Assembly (NCBI RefSeq): GCF_014946725.1 | Contig: NZ_JACFXY010000014.1 | Span: 1-64,000, forward strand | DNA: 64,000 nt | Reading direction: 5' to 3' | Source of the DNA: Mixta mediterraneensis | Lineage (GTDB): Bacteria; Pseudomonadota; Gammaproteobacteria; Enterobacterales; Enterobacteriaceae | Shown: positions 9,056 through 19,902 of the stretch, piece after piece | How positions within the stretch are numbered: position 1 is the stretch's first letter | How the letters are laid out: the number at the start of each line of letters is the position of its first letter | Notes under the pieces: model-generated | Seen by the model: only the letters and a program-made list of their open reading frames with translations | Databases searched by the model: none | What the model was told of the DNA's origin: nothing | Translations under genes and position numbers: made by a program

Positions 9056-12000
9056 AGCTGTGGAAAAAGGTCCTGATCGGCATTCTCATCTTTTTAGTGC
9101 TGTTATTGGGCGGCGTGGTATTTCTGATTGGTACGACGCCAGGCTTGCATCTGGTGCTAAACGGCGCGTCACGCTGGGTGCCGGGTTTGTCGATCAAACA
9201 GGTTGAGGGCGGCTGGCGTAACCTTTCGATTAACGGTCTACGCTATGAAATGCCGGGCGTCAGCGTTGACGCTGGCAACATCCATCTGGCGGTAGATTTG
9301 AAATGTCTGCTGCATTCGTCGGTCTGCGTTAATGATGTCACGCTGAAAGACATCAGCGTCGTGGTTGATAGCAAGAAAATGACGCCAGCCAGTGCACCGC
9401 CGCCAGAAGAGGAAAGCGGCAGCACCAGTCTCAGCACGCCGTATCCCATCACGTTGCGCCATCTTGGCCTGCATAACATCAACGTCAAAGTGGATGATAC
9501 GGCGATTTCGCTGATGGATTTCACTACAGGAATGCAATGGCAGGATCGTGCACTGACGCTCAACCCAACGCATATTCAAAGCCTGCTGATTGCCTTGCCA
9601 AAAGCGGCAAAAGTGGCTGATGAACAGGTGATTCAGCCTAAAGTGCAGCAGCCGCAGCCGAATGAAAAACCGCTGGGCGAAACGCTGCAGGAAATGTTTG
9701 CCAAACCGCTACTGCCTGAATTGCCAGATTTCCAGTTACCGCTGGATATTGATGTGCAAGAAATTTTGGGTGAGCAGCTACGCATTACCGGCGATACTGA
9801 TATATCGGTTAATCGGCTGTTGGTAAAAGCAAAAACCGCCAATCGCCAGATGCAGCTACAAACGCTGGACGTTGATTCGAATCTGGGCCAGCTGAATGGC
9901 AGCGGGCAGGCCACATTAGCCGATAACTGGCCGGTAGATTTCTCGCTCAACGGCATGGCGAATGTCGATCCGCTGAAAGGCGAAAGCATTAAACTGAAGC
10001 TTAACGGTGCGATGCGCGACGAACTGACGTTAGCGCTGAATTTATCGGGTCCGGTACGTGCGCAGCTAGATGCCACAACGCAACCGGCGGTAGCGGGCTT
10101 GCCGCTGTCGCTGAAACTTACCAGTCCACAATTACGCTGGCCATTAACCGGCCCGGTGCAATATCAGGCTGATAAACTTGATTATCAGTTCAAAGGCAAA
10201 GCGACGGATTACGTCATGTCGCTGCGAACGGCGGTAAAAGGCGAAGGTGTGCCGCCTGCCACTGTAGCGCTTGATGGCAAAGGTAATGTGCAGCAGTTCA
10301 GCCTTGATAAACTCCGCGTCGCGGCGTTGCAGGGCAATATTGATCTCACCGCGCAGGTAGACTGGAGCAAAGCGATTAGCTGGCGCAGCGAGTTATTGCT
10401 GTCAGGCATCAATACCGCGAAACAGTACCCTGACTGGCCTGCAAAGCTGGATGGCAAAATCACCACGCGCGGCAGTGTATACGGCGGAACCTGGCAGTTG
10501 AGCGTGCCGCAGTTGCAGCTGAAAGGGAATGTGAAGCAGAACGCAGTGACGGCGGGCGGTTCGCTGAGCGGTAACAGTTATAACCAATGGACGGTACCGG
10601 GCATCAAGCTGGCGTTAGGACGCAATCATGTAGAGGTGAAAGGTGAACTGGGCGATAAGCTTAACCTTGACGCGAATATTGATGCACCGCAGCTAAATAA
10701 CGCCTTACCGGGCTTAGGTGGCGTGATAAAAGGCACCATTAAGGCGCGCGGCACATTGCAGGCACCGCAGGTTTTAGCTGCCCTGAATGGCACCGGTTTG
10801 CGCTGGCAGCAGCTACAAATCAACCGCGTCACGCTGGATGGTGATGTGCGTTCCAGCGATCAAATCGCCGGTAAATTGCAGCTGCGCGTTGAGCAACTGA
10901 AGCAGGATGCGCTGAATATCAACCTGCTGACCCTTAATGCCGACGGCAATGAAAAACAGCATCAGCTTAAACTGGACGTGCAGGGCAGGCCAGTTTCCGG
11001 CCAGCTGGCCTTAAATGGCAGCTTTGACCGCAAGGAACAGCGCTGGAAAGGTTCGCTGAATAATACCCACTTCGACACGCCAGTAGGCGAATGGCATCTG
11101 ACGCGGGCGATGGCGATTGACTATCTCAACGCCAAACAAACCGCAACCATTGGGCCACACTGCTGGCAAAACCCGAACGCGCAGCTTTGCGTACCGGAGC
11201 CGGTAGTCGCCGGACCGAACGGACATGCGCATGTGGCACTGAACCGCTTTGATTTGGCAATAATTAAGCCATTTATGCCCGAAGCGACAAAACTGAGCGG
11301 CGTATTCAGTGGCGATGCGCGGGTAAACTGGACCGCAGAAGGCGGCTTACCGACCGGCACCATCGCGCTAAAAGGCAATGGAGTAAAAGTTGATCAGGAT
11401 GTGCAGGGCAACACGCTGCCCATCGCTTTTGATACGCTTAATCTGAATGCCGCACTGCGTAACGGACGCGCCCAGCTCGACTGGCTGATCCACATAGCGA
11501 ATAACGGTCAGCTGGATGGCAATGTCCAGATTAACGATCCTGAAAATCGCCGTACGCTGGGCGGTAACGTCAACATCCGCAATATCTCGCTGGCGATGCT
11601 TAATCCGGCGCTGATGCAAGGCGAAAAGATCAAGGGCAATCTGAACAGCAGCCTGCGTCTTGGCGGCAGCGTACAGCAACCGCAGGTGTTTGGTCAGCTT
11701 GGTTTGCAGGATGTCGATGTGGATGGCAGCTTCATGCCGATTGATCTCACCGCGGCGAATCTGAATCTGGTGTTTAACGGTATGAGTTCCACTCTGCAGG
11801 GGTTGATTCAAACCGCGCAGGGCAACATCAACCTGAACGGTAACGCAGACTGGAGCCAGCTTGATAACTGGCGTGCCCGCATTGCCGCCCAGGGCAGCAA
11901 AGTGCGGGTAACCGTGCCGCCGATGGTGCGCATGGATGTCTCGCCAGATCTGGTGTTTGAAGCCACGCCTGTAGCCTTCAATCTGGATGGTCGCGTTGAT

Positions 12001-12822
12001 ATTCCCTGGGCGCGAATTATCGTACAGGAAGTGCCGGAAAGCGCCACCGGCGTTTCGTCGGATGAAGTGATGCTGGATCAGAACCTCAAACCTATCCAGC
12101 CGAAGACTGCCTCGATTCCGATCAACAGCAATCTGATGATCCACGTTGGCGATGATGTCCGGCTGTCGGCCTTTGGTCTGAAAGCGAAACTCAATGGTGA
12201 TCTGAAACTGGTACAGGATAAATCGGGGCTGGGCTTAAACGGACAAATCAATATTCCATCCGGGCGCTTCCATGCATATGGTCAGGACCTGATTGTGCGT
12301 AAAGGTGAATTGCAGTTTGCCGGACCACCGGATCAGCCTTACATCAACCTTGAAGCGATCCGTAACCCGGAAGCGACCGAAGATGATGTCACCGCTGGCC
12401 TGCGCGTCACGGGACTGGCCGACGAGCCGAAAGTTGAAGTGTTCTCTGACCCGGCGATGTCGCAACAGGAAGCGCTTTCTTACTTGCTGCGTGGTCAGGG
12501 ACTCAACAGCGATGGCGACAGTAATGCGTTAACCTCAGCATTGGTTGGCCTGGGGGTTGCACAAAGTGGGCAGGTTGTGGGTAAAATCGGTGAGACATTC
12601 GGTGTCAGCAATCTTGCCCTTGATACCACTGGCGTTGGCGACAGCCAGCAGGTGCAGGTCAGCGGCTATGTGCTGCCGGGTCTACAAGTAAAATATGGTG
12701 TCGGCATTTTTGATTCACTGGCGACGTTAACCTTGCGTTACCGCCTGATGCCCAAACTCTATCTGGAAGCCGTATCCGGTGTGGATCAGGCTCTCGATTT
12801 GCTCTATCAGTTTGAGTTTTAG
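9052..12822 (+). CDS. tamB: Translocation and assembly module protein TamB (AsmA-like)
   Basis: Very long inner-membrane-anchored protein that spans the periplasm and partners TamA. It belongs to the AsmA-like/VPS13-type bridge proteins thought to carry phospholipids to the outer membrane. The 1256 residues (E. coli 1259) start with one membrane anchor (about 6-25, [21 protein letters not shown]). A long beta-rich repeat body follows, then the conserved C-terminal DUF490 region that contacts TamA (ending [13 protein letters not shown]). A proline/glutamine-rich segment lies near residues 200-220. Confidence 0.96.
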   Translation: MKLWKKVLIGILIFLVLLLGGVVFLIGTTPGLHLVLNGASRWVPGLSIKQVEGGWRNLSINGLRYEMPGVSVDAGNIHLAVDLKCLLHSSVCVNDVTLKDISVVVDSKKMTPASAPPPEEESGSTSLSTPYPITLRHLGLHNINVKVDDTAISLMDFTTGMQWQDRALTLNPTHIQSLLIALPKAAKVADEQVIQPKVQQPQPNEKPLGETLQEMFAKPLLPELPDFQLPLDIDVQEILGEQLRITGDTDISVNRLLVKAKTANRQMQLQTLDVDSNLGQLNGSGQATLADNWPVDFSLNGMANVDPLKGESIKLKLNGAMRDELTLALNLSGPVRAQLDATTQPAVAGLPLSLKLTSPQLRWPLTGPVQYQADKLDYQFKGKATDYVMSLRTAVKGEGVPPATVALDGKGNVQQFSLDKLRVAALQGNIDLTAQVDWSKAISWRSELLLSGINTAKQYPDWPAKLDGKITTRGSVYGGTWQLSVPQLQLKGNVKQNAVTAGGSLSGNSYNQWTVPGIKLALGRNHVEVKGELGDKLNLDANIDAPQLNNALPGLGGVIKGTIKARGTLQAPQVLAALNGTGLRWQQLQINRVTLDGDVRSSDQIAGKLQLRVEQLKQDALNINLLTLNADGNEKQHQLKLDVQGRPVSGQLALNGSFDRKEQRWKGSLNNTHFDTPVGEWHLTRAMAIDYLNAKQTATIGPHCWQNPNAQLCVPEPVVAGPNGHAHVALNRFDLAIIKPFMPEATKLSGVFSGDARVNWTAEGGLPTGTIALKGNGVKVDQDVQGNTLPIAFDTLNLNAALRNGRAQLDWLIHIANNGQLDGNVQINDPENRRTLGGNVNIRNISLAMLNPALMQGEKIKGNLNSSLRLGGSVQQPQVFGQLGLQDVDVDGSFMPIDLTAANLNLVFNGMSSTLQGLIQTAQGNINLNGNADWSQLDNWRARIAAQGSKVRVTVPPMVRMDVSPDLVFEATPVAFNLDGRVDIPWARIIVQEVPESATGVSSDEVMLDQNLKPIQPKTASIPINSNLMIHVGDDVRLSAFGLKAKLNGDLKLVQDKSGLGLNGQINIPSGRFHAYGQDLIVRKGELQFAGPPDQPYINLEAIRNPEATEDDVTAGLRVTGLADEPKVEVFSDPAMSQQEALSYLLRGQGLNSDGDSNALTSALVGLGVAQSGQVVGKIGETFGVSNLALDTTGVGDSQQVQVSGYVLPGLQVKYGVGIFDSLATLTLRYRLMPKLYLEAVSGVDQALDLLYQFEF

Positions 12823-12824
12823 CA

Positions 12825-13178
12825 ATGCGAATAATTGTTTACGGCAGTTTACGGCGCAAACAGGGAAACAGTCACTGGATGACGAACGCGCAATGGCTGG
12901 GTGATTACCCGATTGAGGGCTTTGAGCTCTACAGTCTTGGTCATTATCCTGGGGTCATCCAGGGCAATGGAGCGGTACAGTGTGAAGTTTACCGCATTGA
13001 TGCCTCAACCCTTGCGGAGCTGGACGCGCTCCGCACGAAGGGGGGCGAGTACAAACGACATTTGATCCAGACGCCTTTTGGCAGCGCCTGGCTTTACGTC
13101 TATCAACGCTCGGTGGCAGGGCGCCAACGAATCATGAGTGGAGACTGGCTAAAGCGCGATGAGGAACCGGAAGTCTGA
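12825..13178 (+). CDS. ytfP: YtfP, gamma-glutamylcyclotransferase-fold protein
   Basis: Cytoplasmic protein with the GGCT/AIG2-like fold; the physiological reaction is not established for YtfP. The 117 residues start with the substrate-loop motif VYGSLRRKQGN and contain LDALRTKGGEY, including the acidic residue used by related cyclotransferases. The start lies 2 bases after the tamB stop, so it is the last gene of the tamA-tamB-ytfP operon, as in E. coli. Confidence 0.93.
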   Translation: MRIIVYGSLRRKQGNSHWMTNAQWLGDYPIEGFELYSLGHYPGVIQGNGAVQCEVYRIDASTLAELDALRTKGGEYKRHLIQTPFGSAWLYVYQRSVAGRQRIMSGDWLKRDEEPEV

Positions 13179-13180
13179 AC

Positions 13181-13212
13181 AAAAACACCGTCCAACTGGA
13201 CGGTGTTTTTTT
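13181..13212. terminator. Bidirectional terminator between ytfP and ppa
   Basis: Stem AACACCGTCC-AACT-GGACGGTGTT with A tract before and T tract after. It serves both convergent genes. Confidence 0.92.
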
Positions 13213-13229
13213 AGGGCTCGTCAGCAGAA

Positions 13230-13760
13230 TTATTTTTTCTGTGCGCGCTCGTAAGAAGAGGTGATTTCGGCTTTGGCCGCTTCGGCGTTATCCCAACCGT
13301 CAACTTTCACCCATTTGCCTTTTTCCAGATCTTTATAGTGCTCAAAGAAGTGGGTGATCTGTGCACGCAGCAACTCTGGCAGGTCGTTCACATCTTTAAT
13401 GTGATCATACTCTTTAGAGAGTTTGGTATGCGGAACGGCAACCAGCTTGGCGTCTTCGCCAGACTCGTCGGTCATTTTCAGCACGCCAACTGGGCGGCAG
13501 CGGATCACGGAGCCTGGCTCCAGTGGATACGGGGTTGGCACCAGTACATCAACCGGATCGCCATCCAGTGACAAAGTGTGGTTGATGTAGCCGTAGTTGC
13601 ATGGATAGAACATGGCGGTAGACATAAAGCGGTCTACAAACAGGGCGCCAGACTCTTTATCAACTTCATATTTGATCGGATCGGCATTCGCCGGAATCTC
13701 AATGATTACGTAGATATCTTCTGGCAGGTCTTTACCTGCTGGCACCTGGTTCAAACTCAT
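13230..13760 (-). CDS. ppa: Inorganic pyrophosphatase
   Basis: Soluble Mg2+-dependent enzyme that hydrolyses pyrophosphate and drives biosynthetic reactions forward. The 176 residues match the E. coli family I hexamer subunit. They contain the signature DGDPVDVL (about 66-73) with metal-binding aspartates, and [13 protein letters not shown] further on. Monocistronic by position, between two convergent or spaced neighbours. Confidence 0.97.
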   Translation of the reverse strand: MSLNQVPAGKDLPEDIYVIIEIPANADPIKYEVDKESGALFVDRFMSTAMFYPCNYGYINHTLSLDGDPVDVLVPTPYPLEPGSVIRCRPVGVLKMTDESGEDAKLVAVPHTKLSKEYDHIKDVNDLPELLRAQITHFFEHYKDLEKGKWVKVDGWDNAEAAKAEITSSYERAQKK

Positions 13761-13860
13761 CGGGCATTCCTTCAGTAGTCGTATGTTGAGTGACGGCTAT
13801 TATAGCCAACTGACTCTGAAAGTATGCCCCCTTTTTGGCGTTTCGGAATGCTTCTCGACG

Positions 13861-14310
13861 CTATTTCTGCGTGACGAACAGCGAGACAATTCCCGCAGCA
13901 ATCAGTGGTCCGACCGGCACGCCGCGAAAAAAGGCCACACCAATGACTGTGCCGATCAATAATCCACCAATCACTGTCGGATTGGCGCTCATCAAACTGA
14001 CGCCACGTCCTCCCAGCCAGGCGACAAAAACGCCCACAATAATTGCCACGATGGATTGCCAGTTCGCAAACGATTTCAGCAGACTTGAAGGGGGCAGCGA
14101 ACCGCTGGCCAGCGGCGCCATTACCGCAACGGTCAGGATAATAATGCCCAGGGTAATGCCCTGTTTTTCGACATAAGGGAAAAACTGTGACAGCGGGGTA
14201 ACTTTAATTGCCAACAAAATCAGAATAGAAATGGTCACGGCGCTGTTGTGAACAAAATAACTGAGGATCGCAAGGCAAATAAGAATGAGGGTCGAGGCAT
14301 AAGCAGCCAT
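13861..14310 (-). CDS. yeaL: YeaL, DUF441 (UPF0756) membrane protein
   Basis: Small inner-membrane protein of unknown function. The 149 residues form about four or five hydrophobic helices, with the DUF441 signature segments [36 protein letters not shown] and [15 protein letters not shown]. coli YeaL is 148 residues. In E. coli yeaL is not next to ppa, so this placement is lineage-specific. Confidence 0.9.
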   Translation of the reverse strand: MAAYASTLILICLAILSYFVHNSAVTISILILLAIKVTPLSQFFPYVEKQGITLGIIILTVAVMAPLASGSLPPSSLLKSFANWQSIVAIIVGVFVAWLGGRGVSLMSANPTVIGGLLIGTVIGVAFFRGVPVGPLIAAGIVSLFVTQK

Positions 14311-14495
14311 GGTTTCTCCCTGAAGATAAATGGAGCGCCAACATGAGCCAGCGCTTACGCGGTTTTACCGCTTCCATTTATCAACAATCAATGGGATGAG
14401 CGCAACTGCCTTTCTTAAAAGATTGCAGCATTAGCGCGGATGACACACAAAACCGCTGCCTTGCGCGTCGATCGCGACTGCTGTCATCGCGATAA

Positions 14496-14702
14496 TCATG
14501 CGTCCAGCCAGCTATTGCGGTAGAACATGCCGTTTCGCCGGGCAACGCACAGTTTGTCTTTACGTCCACGCGTTAATTTTTTTATCCGTTTTTCGTGCTC
14601 ACGATCCGCCACTTTATCCCAGCCATCGCGGCAGTACCGGAACACGGTAAAGGCAGAAGATACGGTATCCAGCCCGTGATTTAGCGTATCGTCGCCAGTG
14701 GC
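14496..14702 (-). other. Unrecognised open frame without an ATG
   Basis: A 68-codon stretch free of stops reads like a basic, soluble protein tail (for example GWDKVADREHEKRIKK and GRKDKLCVARRNGMFYRN, ending WLDA). The only candidate starts are GTG codons (such as 14645) without a ribosome site. It could be the C-terminal remnant of a lost gene or a chance frame. I do not recognise it. Confidence 0.3.
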
Positions 14703-14848
14703 TTATTGCGCTATCGCGCCGCGCTGCCTGTAAACCTCCGCAGCAAAAACCGCCCGTTTTTTATACGATGACCTCTATAAATGATGGAGCAGAGTTCATC
14801 CTGGGTGATATATCCGTGATGATAAATGTGTTGACCATTTCTCATCGT

Positions 14849-14876
14849 TAAAGTTTATCCGTGTAAAGGCCGATAC
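14849..14876 (+). promoter_or_regulatory. Flagellar sigma-28 (FliA) promoter
   Basis: TAAAGTTT at 14849-14856 and GCCGATAC at 14869-14876 match the FliA consensus (TAAAGTTT, GCCGATAA) with a 12- instead of 11-base inner spacer. It lies 62 bases upstream of the chemoreceptor start, the expected place for a class 3 flagellar promoter. Confidence 0.8.
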
Positions 14877-14937
14877 CTTTTCCGTTCCAGGGCCGTTGGG
14901 TTTTGTGCTTTTTACTCCACACACGGAAACTATCAAA

Positions 14938-16503
14938 ATGAAGCAGGTATCACTACGCACCGGGTTGCTGGCTATGCTGGCATTTATGACACTGCTGCTG
15001 TTGGCGGTGAGTTTTATGGGAATTGTGGCTATCAATAAAGGGAACCGATCGCTGGATGTGATCAATCGCATTCAGGGGGTCGAACTAAACAGTCTTTATC
15101 AGAGCAACGCAGAAATGATGCGTGCACGCACTTTAGGCGCGCTGGCGGTACGCAAAATTGAAATTGGCCTGCTGGACGATGGCGCAGCCGTGACCCGGCA
15201 GGCGCATGCCGAGGTGGCCGCTTCACAGCAAAATCTAAAACGGTTTATTGATGCGGGTACGGTGACCACGCAAGGCAAATTACTGGCAGATGCGGTGGCA
15301 TCGAGCTTTAAGGCGTATCTGGAGCAGGGGATTACGCCCATGATGGCGGCGCTGGATAAACAGTACACCGACGAATACTACCAGCTATTAGAAGGCAAAC
15401 TTTCAAGCCTGGCAAACAGCTACAGCAAAGCGGTAGCGGATTTTGGTCAATACGCCGGGCAGGTGAGCGCCGCCCAACTGAAACAGGCCGCTTATAACGA
15501 AACTAAGATGAAAGTGATGATCGCGGTGGCGGTGGCTTTATCCATTCTGCTGCTGATCCTTGCCTGGCAACTTCTGCGTCGTATGCTGCTACAGCCGCTA
15601 AATAGCGCGATTGAGCACCTGGAGCAAGTTGCAGCGGGTGATCTGTCACAAGCTTTAGCCTTACCGCTGTCAGGTAATAATGAGCTGGGCCGGTTAAATA
15701 ATGCCCTGGCGGAGATGCAACAAGCCCTGCGTGCGTCGGTAAACCAGGTGCGCGAAGCCAGCATACAAATTGATACGGGCAGTCGCGAGCTGGCGGCAGG
15801 CAACATCCATCTTTCACAACGTACCGAAGAATCCGCCGCGTCGCTGGAGCAAACCGCCGCCAGCATGGAGCAGCTCACCGCGACCGTGCGACTGAATACC
15901 AGCAATGCGCAGCAGGCACATCAGTTAGCTAACCGCGTATCGGATACCGCCGATCGCGGCGCAGAAGTCGTATGCTACGTGATAGAGAAAATGCGCGAAA
16001 TCACCGACAGCGCTAATCGTATCGGCGACATTCTTAGCGTGATTGACGGTATTGCCTTTCAAACCAATATTCTGGCGCTGAATGCAGCCGTAGAAGCGGC
16101 GCGCGCTGGCGAGCAGGGACGTGGTTTTGCCGTGGTCGCAAACGAGGTGCGAAACCTGGCGCAACGCAGCGCAAATGCCGCGAAAGAGATCCGCGCACTG
16201 ATTAGCGATTCGCAAACGCGTGTCAGAGAAGGCAGCGATATGGCAACGCGAGCGGGTGAAACGATGGATGAAATCTCCAGCGAAGTCATACGCGTTACGG
16301 CGTTAATGAAGGAGATTTCCGTGGCGTCAGAAGAACAAAGCCGCGGCATTGAGCAGGTGAATCAGGCCGTAACGCAAATGGATGCTGCAGCGCAACAAAA
16401 CGCTGCGCTGGTAGAGCAGGCCACCGCTGCAACGCAGTCGCTGGAAACGCAATCTGAACAGCTACAGATGACAATGGCGCAGTTCCGTTTGCAGACAGAC
16501 TGA
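14938..16503 (+). CDS. Methyl-accepting chemotaxis protein
   Basis: Transmembrane chemoreceptor controlling CheA. The 521 residues comprise membrane helix 1 (about 8-30), a periplasmic four-helix sensing domain (about 31-185), helix 2 (about 190-210), a HAMP domain (about 212-265) and the cytoplasmic signalling hairpin. The near-invariant tip includes [21 protein letters not shown] and [17 protein letters not shown]. The C-terminus ends [13 protein letters not shown], without the NWETF-type CheR/CheB tether. Such receptors rely on adaptation help from others. Ligand unknown. The ATG at 14938 follows CACACGGAAAC. Confidence 0.95.
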   Translation: MKQVSLRTGLLAMLAFMTLLLLAVSFMGIVAINKGNRSLDVINRIQGVELNSLYQSNAEMMRARTLGALAVRKIEIGLLDDGAAVTRQAHAEVAASQQNLKRFIDAGTVTTQGKLLADAVASSFKAYLEQGITPMMAALDKQYTDEYYQLLEGKLSSLANSYSKAVADFGQYAGQVSAAQLKQAAYNETKMKVMIAVAVALSILLLILAWQLLRRMLLQPLNSAIEHLEQVAAGDLSQALALPLSGNNELGRLNNALAEMQQALRASVNQVREASIQIDTGSRELAAGNIHLSQRTEESAASLEQTAASMEQLTATVRLNTSNAQQAHQLANRVSDTADRGAEVVCYVIEKMREITDSANRIGDILSVIDGIAFQTNILALNAAVEAARAGEQGRGFAVVANEVRNLAQRSANAAKEIRALISDSQTRVREGSDMATRAGETMDEISSEVIRVTALMKEISVASEEQSRGIEQVNQAVTQMDAAAQQNAALVEQATAATQSLETQSEQLQMTMAQFRLQTD

Positions 16504-16504
16504 T

Positions 16505-16531
16505 ACAAAAAAGGGCGCGATAATCGCGCCC
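16505..16531 (-). terminator. Terminator of fbp
   Basis: Stem GGGCGCGA/TCGCGCCC with a TAA loop. On the minus strand it is followed by six T, so it stops fbp transcripts about 155 bases after the stop codon. It may also stop the chemoreceptor transcript, which ends 9 bases away, less efficiently because no T tract follows on that strand. Confidence 0.75.
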
Positions 16532-16686
16532 TACGGACAAACCTAACGCACAGAAAATGCTGGCTGAAGGATAAAACCTTCGCACTACGGACCGGGCTGT
16601 CAAAGATGAGCATCTTTACCGTCGGTCTGGCTTACCTGCATTAACACATTGGTGGCAAGCAGGGCGCAATAATCATGCCCTGATTA

Positions 16687-17694
16687 TTACGCGGAGTGAG
16701 CGTCCGGGTATTCACGGATAAAGCGTTCAACATCATTTACCATTGCTTCGTTGCCGCAGAAGAAGGGGCAGCGCTGATGCAATGCAACGGGTGGAATATC
16801 GAGGATACGCGATGCGCCATCGCTGGCTTTACCGCCCGCTTGTTCAGCGAGAAAGGCCATCGGATTGCACTCATACAGTAAACGCAATTTCCCTTTCGGA
16901 TGGCTGGCGGTACTTGGATAAAGATAGATGCCGCCTTTCAGCAGGTTACGGTGGAAATCTGCAACCAGTGAACCGATATAACGTGAGGTATAAGGACGCT
17001 TTGTCGCGGCATCCTCTTCCTGACAGAATTTCAGGTATTTCTTCACGCCCTGTGGGAAGCGAATGTAATTACCTTCGTTGATGGAATAGGTGTAGCCCTT
17101 TTCCGGGAAGGCCATACGTTCGTGGCTGAGGCAGAACACGCCCAGCGACGGATCGTAAGTAAAGGCGTGAACGCCACAACCGGTGGTGTAAACCATCATG
17201 GTTGAAGAGCCGTAAACTACGTAACCGGCAGCAACCTGCTTGTTACCTGGCTGCATGAAATCAGCTTCGGTAACCGGCGTACCCGGTTCGCTGACGCGGC
17301 GATAAATGGAGAAGATAGTGCCCACAGAGACGTTAACGTCAATATTAGAGGAGCCATCCAGCGGATCCATCAATACCACATATTTACCGTTTTCAACGCC
17401 TTCAAAAATGACAATCTCATCTTCTTCTTCAGACGCGATACCGGCAACGATGCCACGTGCTTTCAAGGCTGCTTTCAGTTTCTCGTTGGCGAACAGATCC
17501 AGTTTCATCTGTTGTTCACCCTGAACATTTTCAACGCCACTGGCGCCCAGAATATCCACTAATCCGGCTTTGTTAATGTCGCGGTGGATAATTTTAGCCC
17601 CGAGCTTGATCGCTGAAATCAACGCGGTCAGTTCGCCTGTGGCATGCGGAAAGTCGTGTTGCTTCTCGACGATAAATTCGCCTAACGTTTTCAT
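16687..17694 (-). CDS. fbp: Fructose-1,6-bisphosphatase, class I
   Basis: Gluconeogenic enzyme converting fructose 1,6-bisphosphate to fructose 6-phosphate. The 335 residues carry the FBPase signature region: [20 protein letters not shown] (about 113-132) with the metal-binding Asp residues, plus SEEEDE and the GGKASDG segment near the C-terminus. The start at 17694 ([12 protein letters not shown]) matches E. coli and follows AGGGAATGTGTT. Divergent from mpl, as in E. coli. Confidence 0.97.
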   Translation of the reverse strand: MKTLGEFIVEKQHDFPHATGELTALISAIKLGAKIIHRDINKAGLVDILGASGVENVQGEQQMKLDLFANEKLKAALKARGIVAGIASEEEDEIVIFEGVENGKYVVLMDPLDGSSNIDVNVSVGTIFSIYRRVSEPGTPVTEADFMQPGNKQVAAGYVVYGSSTMMVYTTGCGVHAFTYDPSLGVFCLSHERMAFPEKGYTYSINEGNYIRFPQGVKKYLKFCQEEDAATKRPYTSRYIGSLVADFHRNLLKGGIYLYPSTASHPKGKLRLLYECNPMAFLAEQAGGKASDGASRILDIPPVALHQRCPFFCGNEAMVNDVERFIREYPDAHSA

Positions 17695-17862
17695 AACACA
17701 TTCCCTGAATCTTCGATGGAGTGGCAGCATGCGTAACAAACCGCCAACGTATGCGTACGCAGTTTAGCCGATTGAACTTTAAAAACCATAGTCCTAATCC
17801 GTTTCTTCCGTCTGCGAGCGGCGTTACACTGTGCGCCGAACTTTTGAGTAACGGACTTTGAT

Positions 17863-19218
17863 ATGCGCATTCACATCCTTGGGATTTGTGGCACTTTTAT
17901 GGGCGGCCTGGCGATGCTGGCACGTTCGTTGGGACATCATGTGACGGGTTCTGACGCCAATGTTTATCCGCCGATGAGCACTTTGCTTGAGCAGCAAGGC
18001 ATTGAACTAACAGAAGGTTACGATGCCGATCAGCTCGATCCGTTACCGGATTTAGTGATCATTGGCAATGCAATGACACGTGGCAATCCCTGTGTGGAAG
18101 CGGTTCTGGAACGCAACATTCCTTACCTCTCAGGCCCGCAATGGCTGCACGATTTTGTGCTGCACGATCGCTGGGTGCTGGCCGTTGCCGGAACCCATGG
18201 AAAAACCACCACAGCAGGCATGGCAGCGTGGATCCTTGAGGCTTGCGGCCTCGAACCGGGGTTCATTATCGGTGGTGTACCGGGCAATTTTGATGTATCA
18301 GCAAAATTAGGAAAAAGTCCATTCTTCGTGATTGAGGCAGATGAATATGATTGCGCGTTTTTCGACAAGCGATCAAAGTTTGTTCATTACTGCCCGCGCA
18401 CGCTGATCCTTAATAATCTTGAGTTTGATCACGCTGACATCTTCGACGATCTGAAGGCGATCCAGAAGCAGTTCCACCACCTGGTACGTATCGTGCCGGG
18501 ACAAGGCAAGATCCTGCTACCGGAGCACGATCACCATCTGAAGCAGGTGATGGCGATGGGCTGCTGGAGTGAACAGGAAAGCGTCGGTGAACATGGCCGC
18601 TGGCAGGCGAAGAAGCTGAAACCAGATGCATCACACTGGGAAGTCTGTCTTGATGGCGCAAAAGTCGCTGAAGTGAACTGGTCGCTGGTCGGCGAGCACA
18701 ACATGCACAACGGGTTGATGGCGATTGCTGCCGCGCGTCATATTGGCGTGAAGCCGGAAGACGCTGGCCGGGCACTGGACAGCTTTATCAATGCGCGCCG
18801 CCGCCTGGAGCTGCGGGGCGAGGTAAATAGCATTAAAGTCTATGATGATTTCGCTCATCATCCGACGGCAATTCTGGCAACGCTTTCGGCATTACGCAGC
18901 AAAGTTGGCGGCACCGCACGCATCCTGGCTGTGCTGGAACCGCGCTCTAACACCATGAAAATGGGGGTGAGTAAAGACGAGCTGGCCCCTTCGCTGGCGC
19001 GCGCCGATAAAGTCTTTTTATTCCAGCCGCACCACATTCCCTGGCAAGTTGCGGAGGTAGCTGAAGCCTGTATGCAACCCGCACGCTGGACGGCAGATAT
19101 TGATACGCTGGTTGAAATGGTGGCCGAAGCGGCTCAGCCAGGCGATTCGATACTGGTGATGAGCAATGGCGGATTCGGTGGAATACATCAAAAGCTGCTG
19201 GAACGTTTAGATAACTAA
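17863..19218 (+). CDS. mpl: UDP-MurNAc:L-Ala-gamma-D-Glu-meso-DAP ligase Mpl (murein recycling)
   Basis: Joins recycled murein tripeptide to UDP-N-acetylmuramic acid, saving peptidoglycan precursor synthesis. The 451 residues have Mur-ligase architecture: a UDP-binding Rossmann domain with GICGTFMGGLAMLA, an ATPase domain with the P-loop AVAGTHGKTTTAGMAAW (about 107-123), and a C-terminal domain with YDDFAHHPTAI and EPRSNTMK. Slightly shorter than E. coli Mpl (457). Confidence 0.97.
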   Translation: MRIHILGICGTFMGGLAMLARSLGHHVTGSDANVYPPMSTLLEQQGIELTEGYDADQLDPLPDLVIIGNAMTRGNPCVEAVLERNIPYLSGPQWLHDFVLHDRWVLAVAGTHGKTTTAGMAAWILEACGLEPGFIIGGVPGNFDVSAKLGKSPFFVIEADEYDCAFFDKRSKFVHYCPRTLILNNLEFDHADIFDDLKAIQKQFHHLVRIVPGQGKILLPEHDHHLKQVMAMGCWSEQESVGEHGRWQAKKLKPDASHWEVCLDGAKVAEVNWSLVGEHNMHNGLMAIAAARHIGVKPEDAGRALDSFINARRRLELRGEVNSIKVYDDFAHHPTAILATLSALRSKVGGTARILAVLEPRSNTMKMGVSKDELAPSLARADKVFLFQPHHIPWQVAEVAEACMQPARWTADIDTLVEMVAEAAQPGDSILVMSNGGFGGIHQKLLERLDN

Positions 19219-19221
19219 CTT

Positions 19222-19245
19222 ATGGCGGGTTAACCCGCCATGTTT
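19222..19245. terminator. Terminator between convergent mpl and darP
   Basis: Perfect 20-base palindrome ATGGCGGGTTAACCCGCCAT directly followed by GTTTT. It begins 4 bases after the mpl stop and abuts the darP stop. Confidence 0.8.
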
Positions 19246-19787
19246 TAACTTTCAGCCAGTTCGCGCAAATACTGGAAAATCAGACGCGCGGATTTCGGCG
19301 GTTTGTTACCCGCTTTCTCTTTCTGCGCATTACGGATCATGCTACGCAGCTGCTGGCGATCGGCATGGGGATAGAGCGCAATAACGTCTGTCATTGCCTC
19401 ATCACCCTGGACGATCAAGCGGTCACGCAGCGCTTCCAGCTTATGAAACAGCGCAACCTGCTGGTTGTGGCGGTTTTTCAGCTTATCCAGCGCCTGACGA
19501 ATCGGCTCCACATCCATGCTGCGCATGATCTTTCCGATCAGCTGTAACTGGCGGCGACGGCCTTCCTTTTTAATGCGCTGTGCCAGTTCGATCTCGTTAC
19601 GTAAACGCTCATCCAACGGAATCTTATCAAGGGCATTTTTGCCCAGATCGACCAGTTCGGCACCCAGGCGTTTTAGCTCTTCAGCATCGCGTTTAATTTC
19701 GCTCTTACTGACCCAAATAATCTCTTCATCTTCTTCTTCGTGATTATCTGGCACATCGTCGAGCCACTCATCGGGCTGTTTGGTCAT
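19245..19787 (-). CDS. darP: Ribosome biogenesis factor DarP (YjgA)
   Basis: Acts in late maturation of the 50S subunit, promoting its peptidyl-transferase centre formation. The 180 residues (E. coli 183) are highly charged and helical, starting with the acidic segment [52 protein letters not shown] and C-terminal [13 protein letters not shown] follow. Confidence 0.95.
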   Translation of the reverse strand: MTKQPDEWLDDVPDNHEEEDEEIIWVSKSEIKRDAEELKRLGAELVDLGKNALDKIPLDERLRNEIELAQRIKKEGRRRQLQLIGKIMRSMDVEPIRQALDKLKNRHNQQVALFHKLEALRDRLIVQGDEAMTDVIALYPHADRQQLRSMIRNAQKEKAGNKPPKSARLIFQYLRELAES

Positions 19788-19902
19788 TTCTGGGCTCCCA
19801 AAAAAAAGAGGCTAATCCTACCAGTTTATCGGGTGACTGCGAAATTGTTCTCTGACTCTGATAGACTCAAAATATTCATACATAAGATTAGACGGCAGAT
19901 CG

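Larger units (their letters stand above)
14311..14937. other. 627-base gap before the chemoreceptor gene
   Basis: Contains the sigma-28 promoter at 14849-14876 and an unassigned open stretch on the minus strand at 14496-14702. No tRNA or recognisable gene was found. The yeaL promoter must lie near 14311-14400. Confidence 0.5.

Noticed and set aside
11368-12144. Long antisense frame (258 codons) inside tamB
   Set aside because: It lies wholly opposite a well-supported gene with a repetitive beta-strand pattern, has no ribosome site, and its product is histidine/arginine-rich as expected for a shadow frame.
14381-14569. 62-codon frame near yeaL
   Set aside because: No ribosome site, no conserved-looking segment, composition like random sequence.
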